Notes: a model not told the origin generated them from the letters alone. A stretch of DNA of 64,000 nt from Cycas panzhihuaensis (GCA_023213395.1 CM041465.1:7998001-8062000); one strand, 5' to 3'; numbered from the stretch's first letter, positions 34,004 through 46,143 are shown. Translations and numbers: made by a program.

Positions 34004-36000
34004 TGGAAGGTCATTTTTGAGAAAATCTATTCTATGAGGTCTTCATTTGAGACTCATTATTACATTGAAATTCTAAATGACACTTTTGTAGGAAAACCCT
34101 CAGGGGAATAAAAATCCACAGACTTTCTAAGATCTATAGCCCCTTTTATAAATCAAAATAGCTAAGGTGGCTCTTTGATGTAGCCTGATAGCCAAGCAAC
34201 TTAAATGTATAGCTTAATCTACTAAGTCTCCATATACCATTTGGTCATCCCCTATGCCCTTTTAGGTTTTCACAAGTTCTAATTTTTAAAAACTAGTACA
34301 ACCCTTATCCTTCTCTACCCATATGGGGTTTTCATAAATAGAATAGAGCAAAGACTTACTCTTATTCTTCCATGCCTATAAGGGGTTTTCATGAAGAGAA
34401 TAGAGTGTGATGATCATGTTGCCATTTTCATTGATCAATCGAAGATGGAGGCCCTAAGGCTGAGCTACCTTCAAATCTATTCAAACTTCACCTTTGATAG
34501 TGGTTTGGTAAAGATGTCAGCCACTTGATCTATTATGGGGCAGTATTCAAGTTGAATTATGCTATCATGAATAAGTTCTCTAATCTTGTGGAGTTTCATA
34601 CTTATATGTCTAGTATGATCATGAAATATAGGATTTTTCGCCATGCTGATTACTGATTGATTATCTACATGAAGACTTATAGGACTTATTTAGGTGATAT
34701 TAATGTTTCTAATAATTTTCTCATCCATATCACCTCCTTACTGGTCTCATAAGCAGTAATGTATTTAGCTTTGATAGTTGAATCTACGACTATCTTCTAC
34801 CATCTAGATCTCCATGATATTTATACTATTCTAAGAAATGTTACATACCCAGACATAGATCTTCTCATATCTTTATCTCCTATAAAGTCTAAGCCTATGT
34901 ATGCAGAAAGATTGAAGTCTAAATTGGGTTCATATAGCAGACCATATTTGTTGGTCATCTTAAGGTATCTCAACACTTACACTATAGCCTACCAATGATT
35001 CTACTTAGGATTTATCATGAATCATGCAAGAATGCTAACAGAGTGTGCAATATCTAGCCTTATATTACTAGTGTAAATGAGACTACTAAAAGTTTCCTGT
35101 AGAGTGTTTCATATGCCTCCCTAATGTCACCATCAGCTAAGAGTTTGGTATTAGGGTCCATAGGTAATGCCCCTAGTCAAGCATCTTCTAATTAAAACTT
35201 GGTTAGAAGATCATTGATGTATTTTTCTTGGGAGAGGAAAATTTTTCTATTCTTTTGTGTTACTTCAATTCCCAAGTAATATTTCATCAAATTGAGGTCA
35301 AACAATTCAAACATTTTACCAAGGTCCTTTTTCATCTTGCTTATTACCTATTCACTGTTACCTATTACTAGCATATTATCTATAAAAATTATGAGATAAC
35401 TGACTTTATCCTTTTAGCACTTGATGAATAATGTTGCATCAATATCTTGGTAGTCGCAAAGCTCATATCCAACTCACCTCATTCTTTTAGACAACTTAGA
35501 AAACCAAGTATGAGGAGCTTGTTTAAGGCTGTACAAGGACTTTCTAAGCCTGCAAACCTTATGCTCTTGACCTTTAATCTTATATCCTTCTAACTGAGCC
35601 ATGTAAATTTCTTATTCAAGATCTCCATTGAGAAATGTAGTCTTAATATCGAGTTAGTGGATTTTCCAACCCTTTTGAGTAGCCAAGGCCACAAGATTTC
35701 TTAGGCCACTTAGTTATAGGTGAAAAGACTTCAGTGTAGTCGATGCCTTCCTTTTATGTGAATCCTTTAGCTACTAACCTCGTCTTGTATTTTTCAAGGG
35801 TGTCGTCTAATCTATATTTGTTTATGAACACCCATTTATTTTGAACTACCTTTCTACCAAGTGGTAGATCAATGAGCTCCTATGTACCATTCTTGATAAG
35901 AGATTGGTACTTTTCGTTTATGGCATTTCTCCAAGATACATGCTTTATAGCTTCTTGGTACATTAAGGGCTCTTCATTAAGAGTAAGATGTAGTTCTACT
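34004..36000 (-). pseudogene. Element H reverse transcriptase and RNase H, decayed
   Basis: On the minus strand RT starts near 35935 with INEKYQSLIKNGT, then LIDLPLGRKVVQNKWV and YKTRLVAKGFT (about 35760-35870). The palm motif near 35370-35395 reads IIFIDNMLV, where YVDD would be expected, so the second Asp is Asn. RNase H lies at about 34490-35180. It ends with VADIFTKP near 34505-34530, the standard copia RNase H end. Stops occur throughout. The first ~450 bases beyond the polypurine tract carry no recognised domain. Confidence 0.8.
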
Positions 36001-36870
36001 GGTTCAAGCTCAGTATATAATGATTCTTACATCCTTACTCTATAGACACTTCGAGTGCTAGTTTTACCCACCTCATCTAGTCATATGTCCTTATTGAGTT
36101 AGCAGGCTTCATGAGATCCTTAAGTTAGAAATGATATCCCCATTTCCTCAACTTCTTAGTTCTTATCTTATTCATTAAAATGATCATTTTTTGAGGAGGA
36201 TGTTGATGCACCTAAGGAAGATGGTCCTTCTACTACTATTTTACCTTTGTCGACTAAAGGTGGAGAGGATGGTTCTTCTATAATAGCTTTACCTTTATCA
36301 ACTCTGCTATCTTCAAAGGATGGTGTTAGATGTGCACTCATCAGTTTAGAGTCATAACTTGTATTCTATGAGGCTCTATTATTAGCTTCCAATATTTGGA
36401 GTAATTTATGTCTATTGCCCCCTCCCAAATTTTAGAATCTAAACATCATACTTGATAATATGATTATCGTGGCATAAGGGTATTTTAGAGTCCAGTCTAA
36501 GCAATTAATCCTTTATCTCTACAAAAATGACATCTTTGGTAATGATGATTTTTCATTATGAAGGTATAAAGACCTTATACCCTTTCTTATCCATAGGGTA
36601 TCCAACAAAGATGCCTTTAAGTGCCCTTGGCTAAAGTTTATTTCAATTTGGATCCAGAATATGGGCATAGCATTTAGAGCCAAAACTTTTAAAGTAGTGA
36701 ATAATGGGGACTTGTCCTGACCACCTTTCATTAGATGATTGTCCTTCCTTTGATGGGATAACAATATTTATTTAATAAATAGCTATCCAAATAGCTTCGA
36801 CCCATAAGTAAGCAGGTATATTTTTGTACACCAACATAGCCTGATCCATGTTCATAATTGTCTTATTTAT
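36001..36870 (-). pseudogene. Element H integrase C-terminal part and linker, decayed
   Basis: At 36519-36764 the minus strand keeps FTTLKVLALNAMPIFW and YLHNEKSSLPKMSF in one frame and LKGIFVGYP-type sequence in another, the copia integrase end. At 36772-36870 it reads IMNMDQAMLVYKNIPAYLWV, the stretch joined to VTECMN on the far side of element G. The linker to RT, at 36001-36500, is decayed. Confidence 0.75.
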
Positions 36871-37251
36871 TGTTAGGATACCACTCCTTAATGATAATTG
36901 CACACTAATATAATAAGCAAATAATTCCAAAAGAGCACTTGTATTGCAATGCCCTTCGAGGGGGCAACGTCCCAATTACATGCAAATAACAATGATATTT
37001 AAGATGCCATACTCTAAGGATTACATAAATATATATGTGGCTCTATGCTTACTACTCAACCTCCTCCTTATGCATGTGGGATATTACATGAATATATATA
37101 GCACTCAATGACCACTACACAACCTTCTACTTATGCATATGGGATATTAAGAAAAGGGAAGAAGTAGAAGAAATAAAGATATAAGAGAGAGAAGAAGTAA
37201 AAGATATAAGAGAATATAAGAGAAGGTAAGTTAGGGGTTGGATCCCTAACA
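36871..37251 (-). repeat. Element G 3' LTR
   Basis: TGTTAGGATACCACTCC...GGATCCCTAACA is paired with 42549-42929. On the minus strand it begins TGTTAGGGATCC like the LTR of B, but it has only a short ATATATAT where B carries a long TA run. Confidence 0.95.
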
Positions 37252-37267
37252 AGTCCCCCACCTTAAA
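37252..37267 (-). promoter_or_regulatory. Element G polypurine tract
   Basis: The minus strand reads TTAAGGTGGGGGACT immediately before the LTR start TGTTAGGG. Confidence 0.88.
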
Positions 37268-38520
37268 AAAGCTTTGCCCTCAAAGCTTGGTGATCTCATG
37301 GTGCTCTAAGATAAATTGTTCATTCTCCAAAGTTGCATCTTCTTGCAGAAGTTGTTTCCATTTGATGAGATACTTAATGATTTGTCTGGATCGTAGATGT
37401 CGAATTCTTCGGTCGATGATACATTCTGGAATGAGTTAAAGTTGCCCCTCCTCATTTAATATAGGTAATTCTATTTGAACTTGTACTTGTTGCCCAATTA
37501 CCTTCTTGAGACATGAAATATGAAAGACATTATAGATCCTTGATAGTGGTGGTAAGTCCAAGGCATATGCAACTTCACCAATCTTCTTGAGAATTTTGTA
37601 AGACCTATAAAATCGAGGTTGTAACTTATGTTGCCCATTCCATTTGAGAGATTCCTTCTTATATGGTTGCAACCGTAAGTATACCCAATCACCTGGTTGA
37701 AACGCTCATTCACTTCGGCCTTTATCTGCCTGTTGTTTCATTTGATTTTGTGCAAGGTTCAAATTTTCCTTGAGTAGCTTAAGAATCTCTGTTGTTTATT
37801 GGATGTGGTCTTCGACTACTTGAACCTTAGAACTGATGATGGCATAGTTTTTAAGTGTAGATGGTTCATAGCCATATAATACTTGGAATGAAGTCATTCC
37901 TACTGATGCATGATAGGTTGTATTATACCACCATTCTGCTAAAGGAAGCCAATGATGCCACTGCCCCTGGTTATCTAAAGCATAACATCGAAGGTATCCT
38001 TTAAGGCACTTATTAACCACCTCAGTTTTTCCATCTGTTTATGGATGGTAGGCTGAGTTCATTGTCAGTTTAGTACCAAGTAAATGGAAGAGTTATATCC
38101 AAAAGTTGCTGGTAAACTTGGGATCTCAATCATTGACTATGCATTTGGGCATGCTATGCAACCTATGTATGTCCTTTAAAAAGACCTTAGCAATTTGCTT
38201 TGCCTTATATGTGGCCTGAATTCCACAAAAATGAGCATATTTAGTTAACCTATCAACAACCACCAATATAGCATCTTTTCCTTCTGACTTGGGTAGATCC
38301 ACGATGAAGTCCATAGAAATTTCTTCCCATCATTGATTTGGTATGGGAAGGGGTTGCAACAATCCTGGAGACTTGACTGTTTCTGTCTTATGTCGTTGAT
38401 AAACTTCACATGAGGAAACATATCTCTTTACATCTCCTTTTTGTCCCTTCCAAAAGAAAGACTGTTTTAAGCAGTGGTATGTTCATAAGAACCCCGAGTG
38501 ACCTGCTATTGGAGAGGCAT
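37268..38520 (-). pseudogene. Element G integrase and chromodomain-like tail
   Basis: HHCC part: HDAHASPIAGHSGFL-type sequence near 38465-38530. The core at 38126-38314 reads MDFIVDLPKSEGKDAILVVV, VDRLTKYAHFCGIQATYK and DIHRLHSMPKCIVND. It continues at 37796-38020 (LRCYALDNQGQWHHWLPLAE, WWYNTTYHASVGMTSFQVLY). The C-terminal module at 37436-37672 reads YKILKKIGEVAYALDLPPLS and IYNVFHISCLKKVIG. A chromodomain-like segment to about 37300 includes IIDRRIRHLRSRQIIKYLIK and EDATLENEQFI (family: EATWE). Few stops remain. Confidence 0.88.
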
Positions 38521-39235
38521 GTGCATCATGTAAAATTTGCTCCTTAAGGCTAGAGTGAGGGCATATATATATTCGATTCTTATACCAGAGAATATTTGAA
38601 GACCATGTATAATGGGTTGAATGCCCTACTCTAGCTTGAAGGTCTTGAATGATCTACCTTGTAAAGGAGTCCTCATCCCATTCTTGCTTGGCAACTACTA
38701 TCCAAGATGGATTGACTATCGTGATAGAATATTGTGCAGAGCCTTCCTCCTTACGAGATAAAGCATCAGTAGCTATATTATCCTTGCCTTTTTTATATAC
38801 GATTTCAAGGTCAAAAGCTTGCATTTTGGTGACCCATTTTTGTTGTTCCTCATATGCTGTCCTTTGAGATAGGAAATATTTTAAGCTATCATGGTCTGTT
38901 TTAATTTGGAAATGTGTTCCTAATAAATATTATCGCCATTTCCTAACTACATGAAGAATTGCTAACATCTCCTTCTCATAGGTGGATTTGACTTGTTCCT
39001 TGAGTGTAAGTTGACAACTTTCAAAGGCCAAAGGTTTTCCTTCTTATATTAAGAATGCTCCAATACCTTGCCCTGATGCATCACATTCAATGGTGAAGGT
39101 CTTTGTAAAGTCTGGTGTTACAAGGACTGGTGTGGTAGTTAAAGCCAGCTTTAGGTGTTCAAATGCTTCAGAGGCCTTATCATTCCAATGAAAGGAATCA
39201 TTTTTTAACAAATTGATTAAAGGGGAAGCAATCCT
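38521..39235 (-). pseudogene. Element G RNase H domain
   Basis: This lies between the RT connection and the integrase zinc finger. Read on the minus strand it contains the TKTFTIECDASGQGIGAFLI-type block near 39045-39115, the AYEKEM/AILHVV block near 38940-38990, a TDHDSLKYFLSQR-like block near 38870-38900 and KMQAFDLEIVYKKGKDNIAT near 38780-38830. The catalytic Asp, Glu and Asp positions appear retained. A few stops remain. Confidence 0.75.
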
Positions 39236-39930
39236 TGCATAGCCTTAAACAAACTTTTGATAATATCCTATGATTCCTAAGAATCCACGAAGGCCCTTGA
39301 TGTTTTTAGGTTTAGGCCAGTTTGTGATAACTGCTATTTTCTTAGGATTCACCTTGACTCCTTCTTGAGAGATAATATGACCCAAATATTCTATTTCTGT
39401 TTGCCCAAATTGATATTTTAGCTTTATTGCATAAAGTTGGTTATCTGCAAGCACCTATAATGCCTTATCAACATGCTGAAGATGGTCTTCCCACGTGCGA
39501 CTAAAGATCAAAATGTCATAAAAAAAGACTAACATGAACTTCCTTAAGTAAGGCTGAAAGAGTTTATTCATGAGTCCTTAAAAGGTGGATGGGGCATTAG
39601 TTAATCCAAATGGCATGACTAAAAATTCATAGTAACCTTCATATGTACGAAATACAGTTTTATGAACATCCTCTACTTTGATCCTGATTTGATGGTATGC
39701 TGACCGCAAGTCCAATGATGTGAAGAACATTGCTCCATGGAGTTTATCCAAGAGTTCATCAATGACTGGTATAGGAAATTTATCCTTGGTGGTTATCTTA
39801 TTAAGCTCACGGTAGTCTACACACATGCGAAATGATCCATCCTTTTTTCTTACTAAAATCACTAAGGCCGAAAAAGTGCTTTTACTTTCCCTAATAATAC
39901 TAGCATTAAGGAGTTCTTGAACTAGTCATC
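39236..39930 (-). pseudogene. Element G reverse transcriptase
   Basis: The open part at 39578-39862 carries [40 protein letters not shown] and [17 protein letters not shown], and the first catalytic Asp is present. The palm box near 39500-39530 reads VFFYDILIF, where FFDD is expected, so one catalytic Asp reads Tyr. The connection at 39245-39454 reads GHIISQEGVKVNPKKI and RGFLGIIGYYQKFV. Confidence 0.9.
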
Positions 39931-40299
39931 CAATTTCATTCTTTTGCTGGTAGGGATATCGATATGGTCGAATACAAGGAGGATTACTTCTAGCTACTAG
40001 GTCAATGCTATGATCTTGGTCACGTACTAGGGGAAGATCTTTAGGAATATCCTGAAAGACCTAGTTATGGTGGTGAAGTACCAATTTTAAGTCATTTGGT
40101 ATACCATCATCTTGGAGAATGTCCCCTTCTATTGGAAGTTCTTAACCTTCTAGAGTATAACATGTGGCAATGATTCCTATACCACCCTTTTTAATAAGCC
40201 TCTCCATACTGTGTGAGATGATGATTTGGGTCGGTGGAGGAATAATCCCATTCAATTGATAGTCAATTCCTTCATAAGTAAATCGGATGAAGAGCTCTT

Positions 40300-40660
40300 G
40301 CATATTTAGTTGAATGGTCCCTAGTGGTTTGAGCCATTATATCCCTAATACAACATCAACTCCTCCAACGAGAATGGCATGCATAGAAGTGGAGAGGTTA
40401 TAGTCACCCATTTGTAACTTGATATTGTGACATTTTCCCCACAAGCGAGTGTCCCTCCATTAGCCACCATAACCTGAAATTTTTTGACAAGATATGGAAA
40501 ATAGTTGAGTTCTTCAACAAGTTTCTGATTAATGAAATTGTGGGTGCTCCCAGAATCTATGAGGACAACCACCTTCCTTTTCTTAATGTACCTAATAAGT
40601 TTGAGTATCTGAGGGGCTGCAATTTCAGCTAGGGCATGCACAGATATAATAGTAGTATCT
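40300..40660 (-). pseudogene. Element G aspartic protease region
   Basis: At 40345-40641 the minus strand reads RKVVVLIDSGSTHNFINQKL, an intact Asp-Ser-Gly active site, then YLVKKFQVMVANGGTLACGE. The following strand is frameshifted by one base (ENVTISSYKWVT instead of a continuous GDY/YHLS-type run seen in B). The end motif GVDVVLG-like lies near 40350-40380 in the neighbouring frame. This is the only clearly intact protease active site in the window. Confidence 0.85.
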
Positions 40661-40699
40661 TCTTCTTCCTCCTCAGGTGGGTCACAATCATTATTTTCT

Positions 40700-41643
40700 A
40701 GCTCTAATGAGGCTTCTTCTACTGATTCCTCATCTTGAACATCCTCAATTATGAATAAGCATCATTCAGGACACTTATGGTATTTATTCCACTTTTGGTT
40801 ATAACAAAAACATAACCCTTTCAATCGTTTCTCATCCATCTCTTGGGAAGTCATTTGTCATACACCAAGAACCTAAAATTATGGTCATTTTTCTGGAAAT
40901 GTTCATTAGGGGGGTCAGGATGCCTTATTTTTTGCTTCAATATGTCAAGCAAAATTAATAGTTATAGAGATGTTATTAGGTTTTAAGAGTCGTAACTCAT
41001 GTCTGCTGTCATCTCGTAACCCACCAATGTATAACTCAAGTAATTTATCCTAACAAAGACCATCAACCCTTGTGGAGAGACGTTGGTATTCTACTGTATA
41101 AGCTGAAACAGTACCCTCCTATCTAACTTTAGCTAACTGGTTAAAGTGGTCCTGATCCCATGCACTATCATATTGAGCTATAAGATCCTTGACAAAACCC
41201 TCCGATTGATAACTAAGCCCACTAATTATTTTCATAACCCATTGGTACCATTGGTAGGGTTCAGTTTCTATGTGTAGAGAAGCAAGAGGGATCTTCTTAT
41301 CTACTAGAACTTGATGAAGAGAAAAGTATTGTTCCATTTGCGTGATCCAGGTATGTACATTTATGCCATTGAACTTCTTGATTTCTACCTTGGGAAGGAA
41401 GTTTGGATGAAAGTGCCTGCCATCATTACTTTCATCTTCTTTAGCAAAGTGACCCCCACCTATGTGAGTAGTATCATCAAGGTCACTCTTTTCTTCCTTA
41501 AGAGGTTTCATGGATGTAAGCTCTAGCATTACTGCTTCGAAATTTTCATTGAAGTCATTTTGGATTTGTAATATATCTTCTCAAAGTTGTGAAACAGCAT
41601 CATTGATATCTTGAGTCCAACTTGGGTTCATCTTAGGTGCCAT
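40700..41643 (-). pseudogene. Element G gag
   Basis: The start is taken at the ATG read at 41643 on the minus strand (MAPKMNPSWTQDINDAVSQL). The open frame 41119-41529 reads MLELTSMKPLKEEKSDLDD, THIGGGHFAKEDES, VEIKKFNGINVHTWITQME and VDKKIPLASLHIETEPYQWY. A zinc-knuckle-like LCFCYNQKWNKYHKCPE-type run lies near 40755-40830, and an acidic tail near 40660-40740. It is better preserved than the gag of B. Confidence 0.82.
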
Positions 41644-41749
41644 TAGTCCACAAGATCTAAGTTGAATCCTAGTTGGTAAATGTGACTGAAAAGGATTTGA
41701 CAGGGTGTCTATAGATTATTATCCCCAATATTTTACAATGAGGCAATAT

Positions 41750-41786
<37 letters not shown>

Positions 41787-42532
41787 TTTACTTTTGTACT
41801 TTTTTGGGCACTAGTTGGCTGACAGACTATGTGCGCATTAACTAATGATAAACTGGCTAGACACACTCGATTTAACAAATAGATGATGACTGACTCACTG
41901 ACCAACTAAGTGCACACAACCCACTAATAGACTGACCAGGTACACTAGGTATGGGTTTGTTTAGTTTGTAGACCCTCGAATATACTTATCCCAGACGTAA
42001 ATAGTATCAACTTACAGAGGCAAATGCTCTACTCTATAGTTGTACTACCCCATCTCTAAGGTATGTGGAGAGTAACTTCCTGGGGCTAACTGCTTACTGA
42101 TGTACTACAAATTATAGACGGTCAATAGGTTTCCTATAGTTACCTATACTAGGAAGGCCTATCTAGGGGGTCCTCCTATATACCCGTAGGTATGTGGAGG
42201 CATAATTCTGTAGCCGAGTTCTATCTAAGGCTTGATTCAAGAGTGTGATCTCCAGTCCTTCATGCAAGAGACAGAAAATCCATAATGTGCTTAGCCCAAA
42301 ATGATAGATCCTCGTGATATTTATAGACCCCTGGCACAGGGTCTCTATCTAAATGCAAAAGAGAACTACCCAATAGTAGTGTTAGGGCAGTTGCCCAATT
42401 GTAGTGTTATCTACCCCCAAAAAGCAAAGTAACTAAATGGAAATCAAATGAGAATAAGTACTAATGAGAAAAAATTGATGGAAAAAATTTTGATTATTTG
42501 GTACCTTGACTCTCCCACAAGGAATGGATCGA
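41644..42532 (-). other. Element G untranslated leader with conserved block
   Basis: About 890 bases lie between the PBS and gag. A 31-base T run (A run on the element's strand) is at 41753-41783. The block 42169-42360 is conserved with the leaders of A and B. Open frames here are short and include a poly-Lys artefact from the A run. Confidence 0.6.
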
Positions 42533-42546
42533 CCACTATGATACCA
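42533..42546 (-). promoter_or_regulatory. Element G primer-binding site (initiator Met tRNA type)
   Basis: The minus strand reads TGGTATCATAGTGG two bases from the LTR end. The first nine bases match the initiator-Met PBS. Confidence 0.88.
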
Positions 42547-42548
42547 CT

Positions 42549-42929
42549 TGTTAGGATACCACTCCTTAATGATAATTGCACAGCAATATAATAAGCAAAT
42601 AACTCCAAAAGAGTACTTGTATTGCAATACCCTTCGAGGGGGCAACCTCCCAATTATATGCAAATAACAATGATATTTAAGATGCCATACTCTAAGGATT
42701 ACATAAATATATATATGGCTCTATGCTTACTACTCAACCTCCTTCTTATGCATGTGGGATATTACATAAATATATATAGTACTCAATGACCACTACACAA
42801 CCTTCTACTTATGCATATGGGATATTAAGAAAAGGGAAGAAGTAGAAGAAATAAAGATATAAGAGAGAGAAGAAGTACAAGATATAAGATAATATAAGAG
42901 AAGGTAAGTTAGGGGTTGGATCCCTAACA
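42549..42929 (-). repeat. Element G 5' LTR
   Basis: This 381-base repeat is paired with 36871-37251, with about 13 differences. Confidence 0.95.
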
Positions 42930-44200
42930 TTCATGCACTCAGTAACTCCATTTTGCTATGGGGTACCTACTACTGTTATTCGATGCTTGATGCCATTGTC
43001 TCAAAGGTAACTTTCAAACTCATGCGAGGTATATTCACCACCATTATTAGTTTGAAGATATTTAAGTTGATAACCTGACTCCTTTTCAGTGCGGGCTTTA
43101 AATTCTTTGAATATACAAAAGGCTTCATCTTTCTTGTGTAGAAAAGCTACCCATACTTTTCTAGTGAAATCATCAATGAAAGAGATATAATATAACTTAC
43201 CCTTAAGTGAAGGAATGGACATTGGTCTGCACAAATCAGAGTATACCAATTGTAATGGATGGCTTGATTTCCACTAACTTTTAAGAAAGGGTTGTTGATG
43301 AGATTTGATAATGATACAAGCTTCACATTTAAAGGGCTTAGAGGAGAACTTTGGAAGATTTAGAAGAGTATTACAAAGATCTCTAAGTCTATCAATGTGA
43401 ACATGGCCCATGTGAGCATGCTAAAGAGATTCTAGTGACAATGTTGGATGGGTCAAGATGGAAATAAATATAAATTCTTCATTGGTATAAGGGATTTAGG
43501 CACAATAGGCTTCAGAAGATAGAGAGTTATTCAGTAAAAAAAGTTTGCCAGAGAGATGTCCAGTTAAGACTAATTGATTAGTTAGAGGGTGAATAACTTG
43601 GAGAGTAGACATTTGCAATTATACTTAGATTAAATCCACAAGAAACAAGTGTGGATAAGGAGAGTAGGTTTTGTTTGAGATTGGGTATATATAATACATC
43701 AAGTAATGTAAAATCTTTTAAGCCTAGGAGTTTCAGGTGAATGTTACCAATTCCTTTAATAGGTTATTGTGATCTATCATCTATGTGAATAACTCCTTGA
43801 ATAGTTGAGTTAAATGTTTGATATAGGCTGCGATTATATGTTATATGTTGAGTTGCTTCTGTGTCCATGATCCACTATTTATCAATTGAAGCCATAGTAT
43901 TTGGAATTCTAATAGGGCTTGGCAATGGTGAAGGGAATTCACAAGTGATATATCCACATCGAGCTTTAAAATATCTCTTTGGTTGGTCAATGGTATTTGA
44001 TGCTGAAGATTTCTCAATTCTTTAAAAGTATGCTTATATAAAACCTACACCATTAAAGGATTCTTTACAAGTTTCTTCAACATTGTGAGCTCCATGTTTT
44101 AGTTAGAACTTGGCCAACTTATAAGTGGCAGTTTTATAGTCTTTTGCTAAGTGTCCTTTTGATCCCAAAATAGAGCTTAGTTGGTGAAGAAGTCAATTAT
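42930..44200 (-). pseudogene. Element H integrase core, protease and zinc knuckle, decayed
   Basis: On the minus strand, from right to left: a knuckle-like LGSKGHLAKDYKT at about 44140-44185 (Cys ligands lost); a protease motif WIMDTEATQHITYNRS at about 43830-43880 (family WxxDSGASxH); a pre-integrase block HMGHVHIDRLRDLCNTLLNL at about 43360-43420; and the integrase core at 43001-43249 with YISFIDDFTRKVWVAFLHKK and YLQTNNGGEYTSHEF, where the second catalytic Asp reads Asn. The end VTECMN touches G at 42930. Confidence 0.82.
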
Positions 44201-45270
44201 CAACCTTTTCTCCTTGAGATCCTAGGAGTTAGTATAGAAATCTCAATAACATCAAAACAACAATGAGCCCATGAAAGGAAATTCTACACCAAATCATTTA
44301 TTCTTAACATTGACCTAAAAGTATGAGGAGTAGTACTTTTATTAAACTATGAAAATCTCTATTTAATGGTGGAGAAATCAACTAGCAAAAGAATGGTAAA
44401 ATTACAAGGAATAAATGATACAATTATACCATAAGGGGGGACTCCAACCGTCCAAAATGCTTCTCCAAGGATGATTCCCAAGTGAAGTACTTTTCACCTC
44501 CAAGAACTACCTCTCCAACCCCTAATAGGGTTTAATTTATAGAAAGAAACCAAAATTACATATTTAACAAGTGGCAATCATACAAGTATAACCACTAACC
44601 ACCAGAATGCATGTTGTCCAAGTGGCCTTCATGCAATTCTTAAATAGTTATAGCTTGTAATTGATCTTAAAGAATTCCAATTTGGCTCAAATTTGGTACA
44701 TATATAAGAATGCATGTCTCCTCTGCTGCCTCAAAATTTTAGCTCATTTGAATGTCATTTGACTACATTTTTATTCATTTAATTATAATATGTATTTGCT
44801 ATTTTTCTGCTATTCAAGTGGCCTTCATGTAATTCTTAAAAGTTTTGGCATGTAACTAATATTAACTAACTCAAATTTATCTCAAATTTGGTACATGTAT
44901 AGGAACACATGTCTCCTTTGCTTCCTCAGAATTGTAGCTCATTTATATATCATTTGGATATATTTTTATTCATTTAATGATAATATGTATTTGCTATTTT
45001 TTTTCTACTAGTTGTGGGATTAATTTTATGTAAAACAAGGCTTGAACTCTAATCAAATGATATTTTCTAAACCCCACCTTTTGTACACATCTAGTGGGAT
45101 GTGTCTTCTACCATTACACAAAATTTTATATAATTTTGATACCATTTGGCCATATCTCCTTCAGTTATACCAATGCCTAGTATTTTTTGCATCCTATAAA
45201 CATATGGTAGATCCTCCTGGATCACCTTTATGGTTACATCGATCATATATGATAATTTGATTACCAATCC
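44201..45270. other. Unexplained insert in the gag of element H, with a tandem duplication
   Basis: About 1.07 kb of non-coding sequence separates the zinc knuckle of H (about 44145-44190) from its capsid region (about 45290 onward), where copia gag is normally continuous. On the minus strand a TATA-like CTATAAATTAAACCC lies near 44525-44540, so it may be a solo LTR or a MITE-like element. I could not find convincing termini or a target duplication. A 2-copy tandem repeat of about 196 bases fills 44621-45010. Confidence 0.45.
44621..45010. repeat. Tandem duplication, 2 units of about 196 bases
   Basis: Unit 1 (44621-44816) and unit 2 (44817-45010) both begin AGTGGCCTTCATG(C/T)AATTCTTAAA. They share CTCAAATTTGGTACAT, then CATGTCTCCT, and both end TAATATGTATTTGCTATTTTT. 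They differ at scattered positions, so the duplication is not recent. Confidence 0.9.
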
Positions 45271-46143
45271 CTGAAGAGGTACTAGTTTGGTCAGACTATC
45301 TTACTCTTTATTGAGGTGGCCCTTGGCTTTAAGACTATCGAGCTTGTGACTGAGGGTTTGGTTAATCTTGTGGATGATTTCCTATATTTCTTCTTATTTC
45401 TCTTGCTCAGTTATTTCCTCTGCCACAAGAGGGACATTGATTTTTTATGTAATAAACTTATTCTTCCACCTCAAAGGCTACAATTAGAAGAGAGTTAAAG
45501 GCTATAAAGTTGGTATTAAATGTCTTGTCAAATTCTATGAACTTCTTAGCAAGTGCTTCAAAGTTTAGTGTCTTTAATGTTCCACTAGATTAAAGACTTC
45601 CAAGCAAGTTGTTATAATTAGGCATATGTAAACATGATTGGATCAAGAATGCCCAAGTGATATATTGGGTCTTAAAGTTTTTGTAATTACCTATTTTATT
45701 GGTCAAAGGAGATTTATTATCTCATGAGCTCATCCCTTCTGTATTTTTAATTTGTTCATTTTCATAACAAGACGAACAAATTCTAAATCTGACTTGGTAT
45801 CAAAGTTCTTCTTGAAAACTTCAAGGACCTTTTAGGTTGTATCATGTTGCCCTTTATTAATCAAGTTGTGTGAAGAGTGACCAGTAACTAATAGAATTCC
45901 TACATGAATCTTTTCATCATCTATCTCTCATTGTAGTTTGGTTGTGGTATCTGTAAGAACTGTTAGGGCAAATCCATTAGAAGCAGGTGTTGTTGCTATT
46001 ATAGGTATGATGAGTGTAAGCTACAAGTGGGCTCTCCAAAGGCCTTCATACTTTACAGTATTTTTAACTCTAGTGTACCACAAATCCTAATTTTCTTCTC
46101 CTTTCAATATGTAGTTGACATTCTACTTGAATTGAGATGACAT
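45271..46143 (-). pseudogene. Element H gag, capsid part, decayed
   Basis: The start is the ATG read at 46143 on the minus strand, beginning MSSQFK, then NVNYILKGEEN and DLWYTRVKNTVKYEGLWRAH. Typical copia DUF4219/UBN2 features follow: a tryptophan-rich start, then LTDTTTKLQ, HVGILLVTGHSS, KVLEVFKKNFDTKSDLEFVR and VMKMNKLKI. Stops increase after about 45720. The zinc knuckle is displaced by the insert at 44201-45270. Confidence 0.75.

Larger units (their letters stand above)
36871..42929 (-). mobile_element. Element G: Ty3/gypsy chromovirus of the B family, youngest in the window
   Basis: The LTRs at 36871-37251 and 42549-42929 are both 381 bases and differ at only about 13 positions by hand count (3.4 percent), the lowest of the pairs counted. 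Flanks TTTAT (36866-36870) and TTCAT (42930-42934) are a target duplication with one change. It splits the integrase of H between a Cys-Met-Asn and the following Lys-Thr. It carries gag, PR, RT, RH, INT and a chromodomain-like tail in minus orientation, with fewer stops than its relative B. Confidence 0.95.

Noticed and set aside
41669-41905. Open frame with a poly-Lys tract
   Set aside because: It arises from the 31-base T run in the leader of G. The true gag start is the ATG at 41643.
45042-45498. Plus-strand open frames of 60-72 codons near 45042-45498
   Set aside because: There are no domain matches. They overlap the insert and the minus-strand gag of H, and are best read as chance openings.
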